Positions 1 to 5,685 of a stretch of 5,891 nt of DNA are shown piece by piece. The position numbers were made by a program, and so were the translations under genes. This DNA comes from an uncultured Eubacteriales bacterium (lineage in GTDB: Bacteria; Bacillota; Clostridia; Oscillospirales; CAG-272), in assembly GCA_902462015.1 (NCBI GenBank), contig CABPZV010000131.1, forward strand, positions 1 to 5,891. The letters are read 5' to 3'. Below the pieces are notes generated by a model that ran no database searches, was not told where the DNA came from, and was given only the letters and a program-made list of their open reading frames with translations. Within the stretch, counting starts at the first letter, position 1, and the number at the start of each line of letters is the position of its first letter.

Positions 1-578
1 AAGCTCCGACAGCCGAAGCGTCTTTGTATATGAGAAGAGAACGTATACCTGTTTCTGAGCGCGGGTTTTATGATTACGGATACGAGCCGGAGGAAAAAGC
101 TCCGGGAATCCGGAGGTATATCTATCCACAGACGAGGAGAGTCTGGTCTCCGCTTACGAGCGAGGCCGGAAAAAGCCGGTTCCGGAAAATCGGAATATGC
201 TCACTGCCGCTTGTCCTGATTGCCGCGGCGGCCGGAATTACACTTTTCGCAGCCGCGTTTGCAATTCTTGCGGCGGCGATCGTTGCTATGCTTGCGCTTC
301 TGATATTAGTGACGGTTGTCGGTACCGCGTATTCGCTTATTTCAATTGTGTATGGGATAACGCAGCTCTTTTCGGCCGCTCCTATAGGCCTTTATGAAAT
401 AGGAATTGGGATTGCTTCGGTCGGACTGACGCTGATAGCCGGAATAGCCGTTTATAATGCGGCGGTCAGGTATATGCCATATTCAATTAAATATCTTCTG
501 CTGTTTTTTACCTACGTTATCGACCGGGTAAAGGGCATAGTATATGATTTCAGAGAGGAGTGTGCTAATCTGAAATGA
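1..578 (+). CDS. DUF1700 (HAAS)-like polytopic membrane protein, 5' end cut by window
   Basis: The frame is open from the first complete codon at base 3 to the TGA at 576-578, so the true start probably lies outside the window. A TTG at 24 and an ATG at 30 are in frame but neither has a recognisable ribosome binding site. The visible part starts with a basic, Tyr/Arg-rich soluble stretch of about 50 residues (RRERIPVSERGFYDYGYEPE, later RRYIYPQTRRVW). A long Ala/Ile/Leu/Val-rich region follows, with about four hydrophobic segments including the glycine-patterned LYEIGIGIASVGLTLIAG, and then a short charged cytoplasmic-looking tail. This fits the C-terminal membrane half of DUF1700 proteins, whose N-terminal helical signalling domain would be upstream and unseen. 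Overlap with a DUF4097-like gene is the usual partner context for this family, often behind a PadR regulator, which strengthens the call. Its biochemical role is unknown. The family assignment is pattern-based and moderately sure. Confidence 0.72.
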   Translation, partial: APTAEASLYMRRERIPVSERGFYDYGYEPEEKAPGIRRYIYPQTRRVWSPLTSEAGKSRFRKIGICSLPLVLIAAAAGITLFAAAFAILAAAIVAMLALLILVTVVGTAYSLISIVYGITQLFSAAPIGLYEIGIGIASVGLTLIAGIAVYNAAVRYMPYSIKYLLLFFTYVIDRVKGIVYDFREECANLK

Positions 579-1498
579 AGCCGACCTCTATAATATTTCT
601 CATTCTCGCCGCTGTCCTGATTATTGCCGGCGCAGTTACCTGCAGCGTTGCACAGAGCAGCGCAAAAAAAGAAAATATCTCTATTTTTTGTTACGACTAC
701 AATGAAAACGGAGAACCTATTGAAAAAATCGACCTCACTACCGAGAATATAAACAAAATTACAGTATCTCTCTCTGACTGCGATGTCGAGATAATTGCCG
801 GGGCTGAAAAGTCCGAGCTTGAGCTTGTGAACTTTGAAAAGTACAAGTACAGTCTTTCGACCAGCGACAGTGAGCTTGAGCTGACAGATTCTATCGGAAT
901 CAAGTCGGTAATAAGATTCAATTCCGGAAGCTTCTCATTCGAGGGGCTGCGCTATATTTTCCCGTTCGGGGGAAAGGGTAAGCCGAAAATACCGGAGAGT
1001 GCGCAGCGAAAAGCAATCATCCGGCTTGCTGACACGACGGTTGTAAAAAGCGCGTCTGTTGAGGTTGAAAACGGAGACGTTTCGGCGGAAGGACTTGCAT
1101 TAAAAGCGGATTTTAAGGTGGATGTCGGTAACGGAAACATACGAGTGTCCTCCGATTCGTCTGCAGTGTCGTACAAGCTTACAGTGAAAAACGGAAACAT
1201 TGATATTTCCGACCCAGCTTTTTCCGGAGTGGCTGTTATGCGTACCGAGAAGGGAGATATTTTCCTCTCTGTAAATAAGGAAACCGAATGTGAATATAAG
1301 CTTGAAGCTCCGCTCGGTTCGGTAAGCTATTACGGGACATCCTCAGGGCATGCTTATACTACGGGAACAACATACGATGCAAAAATAACCGCAAATGCGG
1401 ATACCGGAGATATCAAACTGACCGTTCCGACCGTAACGACTGTTCCGACCGTAACGACCGATCCGACCGTAACGACCGGAACGGTCGTTACGGAATAA
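575..1498 (+). CDS. Membrane-anchored DUF4097-like beta-repeat (putative adhesin) protein
   Basis: A 307-residue protein whose ATG overlaps the stop of the preceding gene as ATGA. A GAGAGGAG sequence at 553-560 lies somewhat far upstream (14 nt), so coupled translation is likely. Residues 5-26 form a hydrophobic signal anchor; the cysteine at 23 sits in a poor lipobox (AVTC), so a lipoprotein is unlikely. From about residue 160 there are degenerate repeats of roughly 20 residues built around a Gly-Asp/Asn turn and a short strand: ENGDVSAEG, GNGNIRVSS, KNGNIDIS, EKGDIFLS, LGSVSYYG, DTGDIKLT. This is the pattern of DUF4097 domains, predicted to fold as a beta-solenoid outside the membrane. Residues 284-307 are a low-complexity tail, VPTVTT twice, DPTVTT, then GTVVTE. 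Pairing with the DUF1700-like protein suggests a shared envelope role. The ligand and function are not known, and the adhesin label is only a family name. Confidence 0.75.
   Translation: MKPTSIIFLILAAVLIIAGAVTCSVAQSSAKKENISIFCYDYNENGEPIEKIDLTTENINKITVSLSDCDVEIIAGAEKSELELVNFEKYKYSLSTSDSELELTDSIGIKSVIRFNSGSFSFEGLRYIFPFGGKGKPKIPESAQRKAIIRLADTTVVKSASVEVENGDVSAEGLALKADFKVDVGNGNIRVSSDSSAVSYKLTVKNGNIDISDPAFSGVAVMRTEKGDIFLSVNKETECEYKLEAPLGSVSYYGTSSGHAYTTGTTYDAKITANADTGDIKLTVPTVTTVPTVTTDPTVTTGTVVTE
1424..1477 (+). repeat. Three 18-bp tandem repeats in the 3' end of the DUF4097-like gene
   Basis: The unit is GTTCCGACCGTAACGAC plus one base. Copies lie at 1424-1441, 1442-1459 and 1460-1477, differing at the last base of copy 1 and at one position near the start of copy 3. 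Each copy is in frame and codes for six residues (VPTVTT, VPTVTT, DPTVTT). Because the unit is a multiple of three, a gain or loss of copies would lengthen or shorten the Thr/Val/Pro tail without a frameshift. The near identity at DNA level, including silent positions, suggests recent duplication by slippage. Confidence 0.9.
1467..1493. other. Perfect 12-bp inverted repeat (hairpin) at the end of the DUF4097-like gene
   Basis: CCGTAACGACCG at 1467-1478 and CGGTCGTTACGG at 1482-1493 are exact reverse complements separated by the 3-base loop GAA. The hairpin ends just before the TAA stop (1496-1498). An A-rich stretch follows on the + strand rather than a T-run, and the opposite strand has no T-run after the stem either, so it is not a classical intrinsic terminator. 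The same right arm can pair perfectly with repeat copy 2 (1449-1460), and GACCGTTCCG at 1420-1429 can pair with 1477-1486, so several alternative folds compete. It could act in mRNA 3'-end stability, but no function is shown. Confidence 0.8.
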
Positions 1499-1588
1499 AA
1501 AAATGTCTGTTTCTGTTAATTCTTCACGTTACATCAAAAAAGTGTCCTGCTTATGAACGGCCGAAAACAAATTGTTCACAAAATACTG

Positions 1589-1617
1589 TTGAAACATAAA
1601 TGCTAACGGAGTATACT
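1589..1617 (+). promoter_or_regulatory. Sigma-A type promoter for the acpP-acc operon
   Basis: A -35 box TTGAAA at 1589-1594 and a -10 box TATACT at 1612-1617 are separated by exactly 17 bp. Each differs from the consensus at one position. Transcription would start near 1624, giving an untranslated leader of about 75 nt before acpP. The surroundings are AT-rich and no other promoter this good was seen in the window. It probably drives acpP, accB, accC and perhaps the genes beyond. Confidence 0.8.
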
Positions 1618-1685
1618 ACAGATGAAATTATACCCAAATGTGAAATTGTATTCCAAATTTTTAAAATAAAAAATATTACTTTCAT

Positions 1686-1690
1686 AGGAG
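1686..1690 (+). promoter_or_regulatory. Ribosome binding site that fixes the acpP start
   Basis: AGGAG lies 8 nt before the ATG at 1699. An in-frame ATG at 1600 would add 33 residues, but it falls between the -35 and -10 boxes of the promoter, upstream of the predicted transcription start, and has no such site. The 1699 start is therefore preferred. Confidence 0.85.
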
Positions 1691-1698
1691 ACGCAAAA

Positions 1699-1932
1699 AT
1701 GAATTTTGAAAAAGTAAAAGATATTATTGTTGATACCATCAGCTGTGATGCAAATGAAGTTACTATGGAGGCGTCGCTGCGCGAGGATTTGGGTGCTGAT
1801 TCTCTGAGCGCTGTTGAGCTTATAATGGCGCTTGAGGATAATTTCGATATTAAGATATCCGACGAGGAAATGAAAGAGATATTAACTGTAGGCGATCTTG
1901 TAAATTACATTGATTCGCATGTAGAACAATAA
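1699..1932 (+). CDS. acpP: Acyl carrier protein
   Basis: A 77-residue acidic protein, the normal size for a type II fatty-acid synthase ACP. The phosphopantetheine attachment site is Ser35 in LGADSLSAVELI, the conserved DSL motif at the start of helix 2. The typical acidic recognition helix follows (ALEDNFDIKISDEEM), then TVGDLVNYI in the last helix. A holo-ACP synthase would add the 4'-phosphopantetheine arm to Ser35, after which the protein carries the growing acyl chain in the cytoplasm as a thioester. The start at 1699 is set by AGGAG 8 nt upstream. It is the first gene after a strong promoter, in keeping with ACP being needed in far larger amounts than the enzymes. accB follows after only 4 nt. 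A carrier protein for another pathway is unlikely given the acc neighbours. Confidence 0.95.
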   Translation: MNFEKVKDIIVDTISCDANEVTMEASLREDLGADSLSAVELIMALEDNFDIKISDEEMKEILTVGDLVNYIDSHVEQ

Positions 1933-1936
1933 AAAT

Positions 1937-2362
1937 ATGGATATTAAAGAACTGAAAGAGCTGATGTCATCGTTTAACACCTCGAATATCAGTGAGCTTG
2001 AGGTGGACGACGGACAAACGCATCTGCTTTTAAAAAAGAATACGCAATCTGCCATTTCGCCGGCTTCTGCGTCGGATGCTCAGGCGGATGTTCCGGTGGC
2101 GTCAGAGCAGGCTCCTGACTGCAATGCTGCGGTTGTCCGTTCTCCCCTTGTAGGAGTATTTTATGCCGCTTCGGCGCCCGGAGAGGCACCGTTTGTAAAA
2201 GAGGGGCAGGCAGTGCGCAAGGGAGATACCATTTGTCTTGTCGAGGCTATGAAAATGATGAATGAAATCAAGGCTCCGTCCGACGGCATAGTGAAAAAAA
2301 TACTTGTTGAAAACGGGGAAATGGTTTCATATAATCAGCCTTTGGCGGAACTTGGAGTCTGA
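1937..2362 (+). CDS. accB: Biotin carboxyl carrier protein of acetyl-CoA carboxylase
   Basis: A 141-residue protein with the three-part layout of AccB. Residues 1-35 are an N-terminal segment (MDIKELKELMSSFNTSNISE), residues 36-62 are an Ala/Ser/Pro-rich flexible linker, and residues 66-141 are the biotinyl domain. The biotin attachment site is Lys106 in VEAMKMMNEIKAP. The bacterial thumb loop is present as FYAASAPGEAPF before the VKEGQAV turn, which points to an acetyl-CoA carboxylase BCCP rather than a pyruvate or oxaloacetate decarboxylase biotin domain. The protein shuttles carboxybiotin from AccC to the AccA/AccD carboxyltransferase. The ATG lies 4 nt after the acpP stop and has no evident Shine-Dalgarno sequence in GTAGAACAATAAAAAT, so translation probably depends on ribosomes arriving from acpP. 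The N-terminal sequence matches the family well, so the start is sound. Confidence 0.96.
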   Translation: MDIKELKELMSSFNTSNISELEVDDGQTHLLLKKNTQSAISPASASDAQADVPVASEQAPDCNAAVVRSPLVGVFYAASAPGEAPFVKEGQAVRKGDTICLVEAMKMMNEIKAPSDGIVKKILVENGEMVSYNQPLAELGV

Positions 2363-2364
2363 AT

Positions 2365-3771
2365 ATGTTTAAGAGGGTTTTGATTGCAAACCGCGGAGAG
2401 ATTGCCGTTAGAATTATCCGCGGATGCCGTGAAATGGACATAGAAACAGTAGCGGTTTATTCTACGGCGGATGAATCGGCTCTGCATACCCAGCTTGCCA
2501 CAAGCTCTGTCTGCATTGGACCGGCTAAGGCGTCCGACAGTTATCTCAATATGCAGAATATTCTTTCTGCTGCTTTGAATACCGGGTGTGATGCCATTCA
2601 CCCCGGTTTTGGTTTTCTATCGGAAAACAGTGATTTTGCACGTCTTTGCAAAGCGTGCGGACTTGTCTTTATCGGTCCGGACTATCAGGTGATCGACAGC
2701 ATGGGAAACAAATCTGCCGCGCGCGAGCTGATGAAAAAGAACGGCGTTCCGGTGGTTCCGGGTTCGGACGGCAGTGTTTTAAATTTGGACGATGCAAAAA
2801 GAATAGCCGAGGAGATTGGATATCCGGTGCTTGTAAAAGCGTCCGCCGGAGGCGGAGGACGCGGGATACGTCAGGCTTGGTCTGCGGAAGAGCTGGATGA
2901 AGCCTTTTCGACAGCCAGAGCGGAAGCGAGAGCCTGCTTTGGGGATGACGATGTATATATAGAGAAATTCATTGTGAATCCTTCTCATATAGAATTTCAG
3001 ATTCTTGCCGATAATTTCGGAAATGTTGTCCATCTTGGAGAACGCGACTGTTCTATACAGCGCCGCAGCCAGAAAATGATGGAGGAAGCGCCGGCTCGTC
3101 TGCTGACGCCGCAGCTCAGGGAGAAGATGGGGGCGGCCGCCGTATGCGCTGGAAAATCTGCCGGATATACCAATGCCGGAACCGTTGAATTTGTAGTGGA
3201 CGGCGAGGGCAATTTCTATTTTATTGAAATGAACACAAGGATTCAGGTCGAGCATCCGGTGACCGAAATGCTGACGGGAATCGATTTGGTGAAGGAACAG
3301 CTCAGAATCAGCGCCGGACTTCCGCTGTCCTTCAGGCAGGAGGACGTGTGCCTTCAGGGGCATGCAATCGAGTGCCGCATCAATGCCGAGGACCCGTCGA
3401 ATCAGTTCCGTCCCTGCGCAGGGGAGCTGCGTTTTCTGCATTTTCCGGGTGGAAACGGAACGAGGGTTGATTCAGCGGCCTACAGCGGATGTGAAGTGAG
3501 TCCTTTTTATGATTCGATGATTGCGAAAATTATCGTATGTGCGCCTACGCGTCTTGAGGCGATCCGTAAAATGCGGCGTGCCCTTGAGGAAACTACAATC
3601 GAGGGAATCTGCACCAATTTAGAGCTTTGTCATTTGATTCTGTTTGATAAAGATTATGTAAAAGGAAATTTCGACACCGGATATCTTGACCGCAAAATGC
3701 CGGAAATGCTGGAGCTGTATGAAAAAAGCAGCGGAGAATGCGAACGGGATGCACCGGATGTGTCTGATTAA
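2365..3771 (+). CDS. accC: Biotin carboxylase subunit of acetyl-CoA carboxylase
   Basis: A 468-residue ATP-grasp enzyme that carboxylates the biotin on AccB using ATP and bicarbonate. It begins with the N-terminal domain motif MFKRVLIANRGEIAVRIIRG and has HPGFGFLSEN near 79-88. ATP-binding residues are Lys116 (GNKSAAR), Lys158 (VLVKAS) and the glycine-rich loop GGGGRG at 162-167. The metal and bicarbonate site is intact: Glu275, Glu288, Asn290 and Arg292 with QVEHP at 294-298. The biotin-site Arg338 lies in IECRINAEDP. The tail is acidic and poorly conserved, making the protein somewhat longer than the roughly 450 residues usual for AccC. The start has TTGGAG at 2352-2357 within the end of accB, 7 nt before the ATG, and only 2 nt separate the genes. 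Pyruvate carboxylase and propionyl-CoA carboxylase subunits share this fold, but the size and accB/accD/accA neighbours favour AccC. Confidence 0.96.
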   Translation: MFKRVLIANRGEIAVRIIRGCREMDIETVAVYSTADESALHTQLATSSVCIGPAKASDSYLNMQNILSAALNTGCDAIHPGFGFLSENSDFARLCKACGLVFIGPDYQVIDSMGNKSAARELMKKNGVPVVPGSDGSVLNLDDAKRIAEEIGYPVLVKASAGGGGRGIRQAWSAEELDEAFSTARAEARACFGDDDVYIEKFIVNPSHIEFQILADNFGNVVHLGERDCSIQRRSQKMMEEAPARLLTPQLREKMGAAAVCAGKSAGYTNAGTVEFVVDGEGNFYFIEMNTRIQVEHPVTEMLTGIDLVKEQLRISAGLPLSFRQEDVCLQGHAIECRINAEDPSNQFRPCAGELRFLHFPGGNGTRVDSAAYSGCEVSPFYDSMIAKIIVCAPTRLEAIRKMRRALEETTIEGICTNLELCHLILFDKDYVKGNFDTGYLDRKMPEMLELYEKSSGECERDAPDVSD

Positions 3772-3815
3772 AAAATTCTGCGGTACGGCCGCCGGCAGTG
3801 CATAGAAAAATAAGC

Positions 3816-3853
3816 TCCGGCTGTTATGATGCCGGACGAAAATTTAGGGAGGG
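3816..3853 (+). promoter_or_regulatory. accC-accD gap: possible extended -10 element, small hairpin, and accD ribosome binding site
   Basis: The 94-nt gap contains TGTTATGAT at 3822-3830, which matches an extended -10 motif (TG, one base, TATGAT), but no convincing -35 box lies upstream. It falls in the loop of a small inverted repeat, TCCGGC at 3816-3821 with GCCGGA at 3831-3836. A strong AGGGAGGG ribosome binding site is at 3846-3853, about 12 nt before the accD ATG, which is longer than usual. The ribosome site is credible; the internal promoter is a weak suggestion. Confidence 0.35.
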
Positions 3854-3865
3854 CGTCTCCGTCTG

Positions 3866-4735
3866 ATGAATAATCCATTTAGCAATAAAAAGGAACGTGT
3901 GGGAAGTGTCCTCAGCCTTTTGAACCGGGGGCGCAAAAAGACCGAACAGCGTACTGAAGTTCCGGAAAATCTGTTTATACAGTGTCCTAAATGTCATAAC
4001 AGCACTGAAAAGCAGATACTTTCTAAAAATTTGTATATATGTGAACACTGCGGCTATCATTTTCCTATCCGCGCCAAAACCCGGCTGAAAATGCTGTACG
4101 ATAACGGTGAATTTACAGAACTAAATGAAAATCTTGTCGGAAATGATCCGATTGCATTTCCTGATTACATGGATAAGTTCAGCAGGGTACAGAAAAAAAC
4201 CGGAATGCCGGAAGCGGTGAAAACCGCAGTCGGATATATCAGCGGAATACGTACAGTGGCCGGCGTTCTCGACAATCGTTTTCTGATGGGAAGTATGGGC
4301 GTTGCCGTTGGAGAGAAAATAACCAGGGCGGCTGAGTATGCAAAGCAGAACAGGCTTCCGCTCGTTATATTCAGTACAAGCGGCGGAGCGCGCATGCAGG
4401 AGGGAATTTATTCTCTGATGCAGATGGCGAAGACCGCCGCTGCGATTAAACGTCACAGCGAGGCCGGACTTCTTTATATATCCGTAATGACTAATCCGAC
4501 GACGGGAGGCGTAACGGCAAGCTTTGCCAGTCTCGGAGATATAATATTAGCAGAGCCGGGAGCTTTGATTGGCTTTGCCGGACCGAGGGTAATTGAGCAG
4601 ACGATTCGTCAGAAGCTACCCGACGGCTTCCAGTCAGCTGAGAATCTGCTTCAGAACGGATTTTTAGACGCGATTGTACAGAGAAGAGACCAAAAGGACG
4701 TGATTGCCGGTCTGCTCAGGCTGCACAGCAAATGA
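3866..4735 (+). CDS. accD: Acetyl-CoA carboxylase carboxyltransferase subunit beta
   Basis: A 289-residue protein, the usual size for AccD. A Cys4 zinc ribbon near the N-terminus is complete: Cys40 and Cys43 (CPKC), Cys59 and Cys62 (CEHC). The crotonase-like carboxyltransferase domain follows, with MGSMGVAVGEKI, the STSGGARMQEG segment at 170-180 that helps form the active-site oxyanion hole, the NPTTGGVTASFA segment at 210-221, and GFAGPRVIEQT. With AccA it transfers the carboxyl group from biotin on AccB to acetyl-CoA, giving malonyl-CoA in the cytoplasm. The ATG at 3866 is the first in frame after a stop at 3845-3847, and AGGGAGGG lies about 12 nt upstream. The 94-nt gap from accC is loose for this operon. 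In E. coli the AccD zinc domain is reported to bind accA/accD mRNA; whether that holds here is unknown. Confidence 0.96.
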   Translation: MNNPFSNKKERVGSVLSLLNRGRKKTEQRTEVPENLFIQCPKCHNSTEKQILSKNLYICEHCGYHFPIRAKTRLKMLYDNGEFTELNENLVGNDPIAFPDYMDKFSRVQKKTGMPEAVKTAVGYISGIRTVAGVLDNRFLMGSMGVAVGEKITRAAEYAKQNRLPLVIFSTSGGARMQEGIYSLMQMAKTAAAIKRHSEAGLLYISVMTNPTTGGVTASFASLGDIILAEPGALIGFAGPRVIEQTIRQKLPDGFQSAENLLQNGFLDAIVQRRDQKDVIAGLLRLHSK

Positions 4736-4748
4736 ACACAGACTGACA

Positions 4749-4789
4749 GAATGAGGGACATAGCGATGCTTAACGCTGTGCCGTCATTC
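4749..4789 (+). other. Long imperfect hairpin between accD and accA
   Basis: Bases 4749-4765 (GAATGAGGGACATAGCG) pair with 4774-4789 (CGCTGTGCCGTCATTC) around an 8-base loop, ATGCTTAA. There are 15 pairs, of which one is a G-T wobble, with one bulged A at 4758 and one G-G mismatch. No T-run follows, so it is not an intrinsic terminator. It begins 13 nt after the accD stop and ends 19 nt before the best ribosome binding site of the gap. It could be a processing site, a protein-binding site or a stability element in the operon mRNA; the sequence alone does not decide between these. Confidence 0.6.
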
Positions 4790-4808
4790 CATGCGGCATG
4801 AAAAAGCC

Positions 4809-4856
4809 GAGGTGACTTTGAGTATGTACGAAAGGTATGACCATAATTATGAATAA
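4809..4856 (+). promoter_or_regulatory. Strong ribosome binding site with a ten-codon reading frame overlapping the accA start
   Basis: GAGGTGA at 4809-4815 is the best Shine-Dalgarno match in the accD-accA gap. Eight nt later an ATG at 4824 opens a frame for MYERYDHNYE that stops at TAA 4854-4856. This frame differs from accA, and its stop falls 3 nt after the possible accA ATG at 4849. Neither accA start candidate has a well-placed ribosome site of its own. The layout suggests that ribosomes load at the short frame and restart at accA (translational coupling). Whether the peptide is made is unknown. Confidence 0.45.
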
Positions 4857-5685
4857 AAGGAAACTGACTCCCGCTGAAATCGTTGCAGCCGCGCACCGCA
4901 GTGACCGTCCGAGATTTCAGCATTATTTAAAGGAGCTTTTCACCGACTTTTTTGAGCTGCACGGAGATCGGCTTGACGGAGACGATCCGAGTATTCTCGG
5001 CGGAATCGCCCGTTTTCACGGAACGCCCGTTACTGTGATCGGACAGCGGAAGGGAACAAATCTTGAAGAAAATCTTCTTTACCGGTTCGGCATGCCGAAT
5101 CCGTGCGGTTACAGAAAGGTACAGCGTCTTGCCCGGCAGGCTGAAAAGTTTGACAGACCGATAATAACGTGGATAGATACGCCTGGAGCGTATCCCGGAA
5201 TTGAGGCCGAGCAAAAGGGGCAGGCAGAGGCCATCGCTTCATGCCTTTCGCTTTTCAGCGATCTTCACGTTCCGGTTATCGCTGTTCTCATAGGGGAGGG
5301 CGGCAGCGGAGGCGCGCTTGCCCTCGGTGTGGCGAATACGGTAATCATGCTTGAAAACGCTATCTATTCCATCCTTTCTCCGGAGGGCTTTGCATCGATT
5401 CTCTGGAAGGATTCGTCCCGGGTTGACGAAGCGTGTGAGGTTATGAAGCTGACCGCAACTGATTTATACCGCTTCGGAGTGATCGACCGTATCATAGAAG
5501 AGGGAGAGGGCGGTGCTCACGGGAATCCGGATATTGTTATTCAAAATCTGGACGCTGCTCTTCAGACCGAGCTTGAACGGTTGTTGAATATGAGCGGTCC
5601 GGAGCTTTCAGAACAGCGCTATATGCGTTTCAGAAAAATCGGCTCATTGTCGGAAATGACATCAGGAAAGGAACAGGCTGAGTAA
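4837..5685 (+). CDS. accA: Acetyl-CoA carboxylase carboxyltransferase subunit alpha
   Basis: Up to 282 residues, a short AccA lacking most of the N-terminal coiled region seen in E. coli. Family motifs run in order: RPRFQHYLKELF, FFELHGDRL, GGIARFHGTPVTVIG, FGMPNPCGYRKVQRLA, TWIDTPGAYPGIEAEQKGQA, the glycine-rich IGEGGSGGALALGVAN at 152-167 that forms an oxyanion-hole region, and YSILSPEGFASILWKD. It pairs with AccD to make malonyl-CoA from acetyl-CoA and carboxybiotin. Two ATGs are possible. The one at 4837 has AAAGG only 1 nt upstream. The one at 4849 has the same AAAGG 13 nt upstream and gives the natural-looking MNKRKLTPAEIV. The longer form is given as the outer limit, with 4849 at least as likely. 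Translation may be coupled to the short upstream frame. The stop overlaps fabH as TAATG. Confidence 0.95.
   Translation: MTIIMNKRKLTPAEIVAAAHRSDRPRFQHYLKELFTDFFELHGDRLDGDDPSILGGIARFHGTPVTVIGQRKGTNLEENLLYRFGMPNPCGYRKVQRLARQAEKFDRPIITWIDTPGAYPGIEAEQKGQAEAIASCLSLFSDLHVPVIAVLIGEGGSGGALALGVANTVIMLENAIYSILSPEGFASILWKDSSRVDEACEVMKLTATDLYRFGVIDRIIEEGEGGAHGNPDIVIQNLDAALQTELERLLNMSGPELSEQRYMRFRKIGSLSEMTSGKEQAE

Noticed and set aside
575..660. Lipoprotein signal peptide in the DUF4097-like protein
   Set aside because: The cysteine at residue 23 is preceded by Thr rather than Gly, Ala or Ser, a poor lipobox, so a simple membrane anchor is more likely.
1467..1510. Intrinsic terminator after the DUF4097-like gene
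   Set aside because: The hairpin is strong, but A residues rather than T residues follow it on the + strand, and the - strand T-run lies before the stem rather than after it.
1600..1698. Upstream extension of acpP by 33 residues from ATG 1600
   Set aside because: The ATG lies between the promoter -35 and -10 boxes, ahead of the predicted transcript start. The ACP family starts at the 1699 ATG, which has AGGAG at the right spacing.
1560..1700. FapR or FabT binding site controlling the fatty-acid operon
   Set aside because: No match to the known palindromic sites of either regulator could be found by eye on either strand.
1551..1739. Open frame of 62 codons on the - strand across the acpP promoter
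   Set aside because: It spans an AT-rich regulatory region and the acpP start, shows no protein family signal, and has no supporting ribosome site.
2779..3441. Open frame of 220 codons on the - strand opposite accC
   Set aside because: It is a shadow of the strongly conserved accC reading frame, with no recognisable domain and no ribosome binding site or promoter of its own.
4121..4456. Open frames on the - strand opposite accD
   Set aside because: They run within the conserved accD coding region, where the + frame carries all known motifs; low-complexity translations suggest shadow frames.
4791..4856. Frameshifted N-terminal part of accA in the other frame
   Set aside because: The translation of that frame (from ATG 4791, MRHEKAEVTLSMYERYDHNYE without the last residue) does not resemble the AccA N-terminal helices, and the accA frame already starts at a family-typical point.
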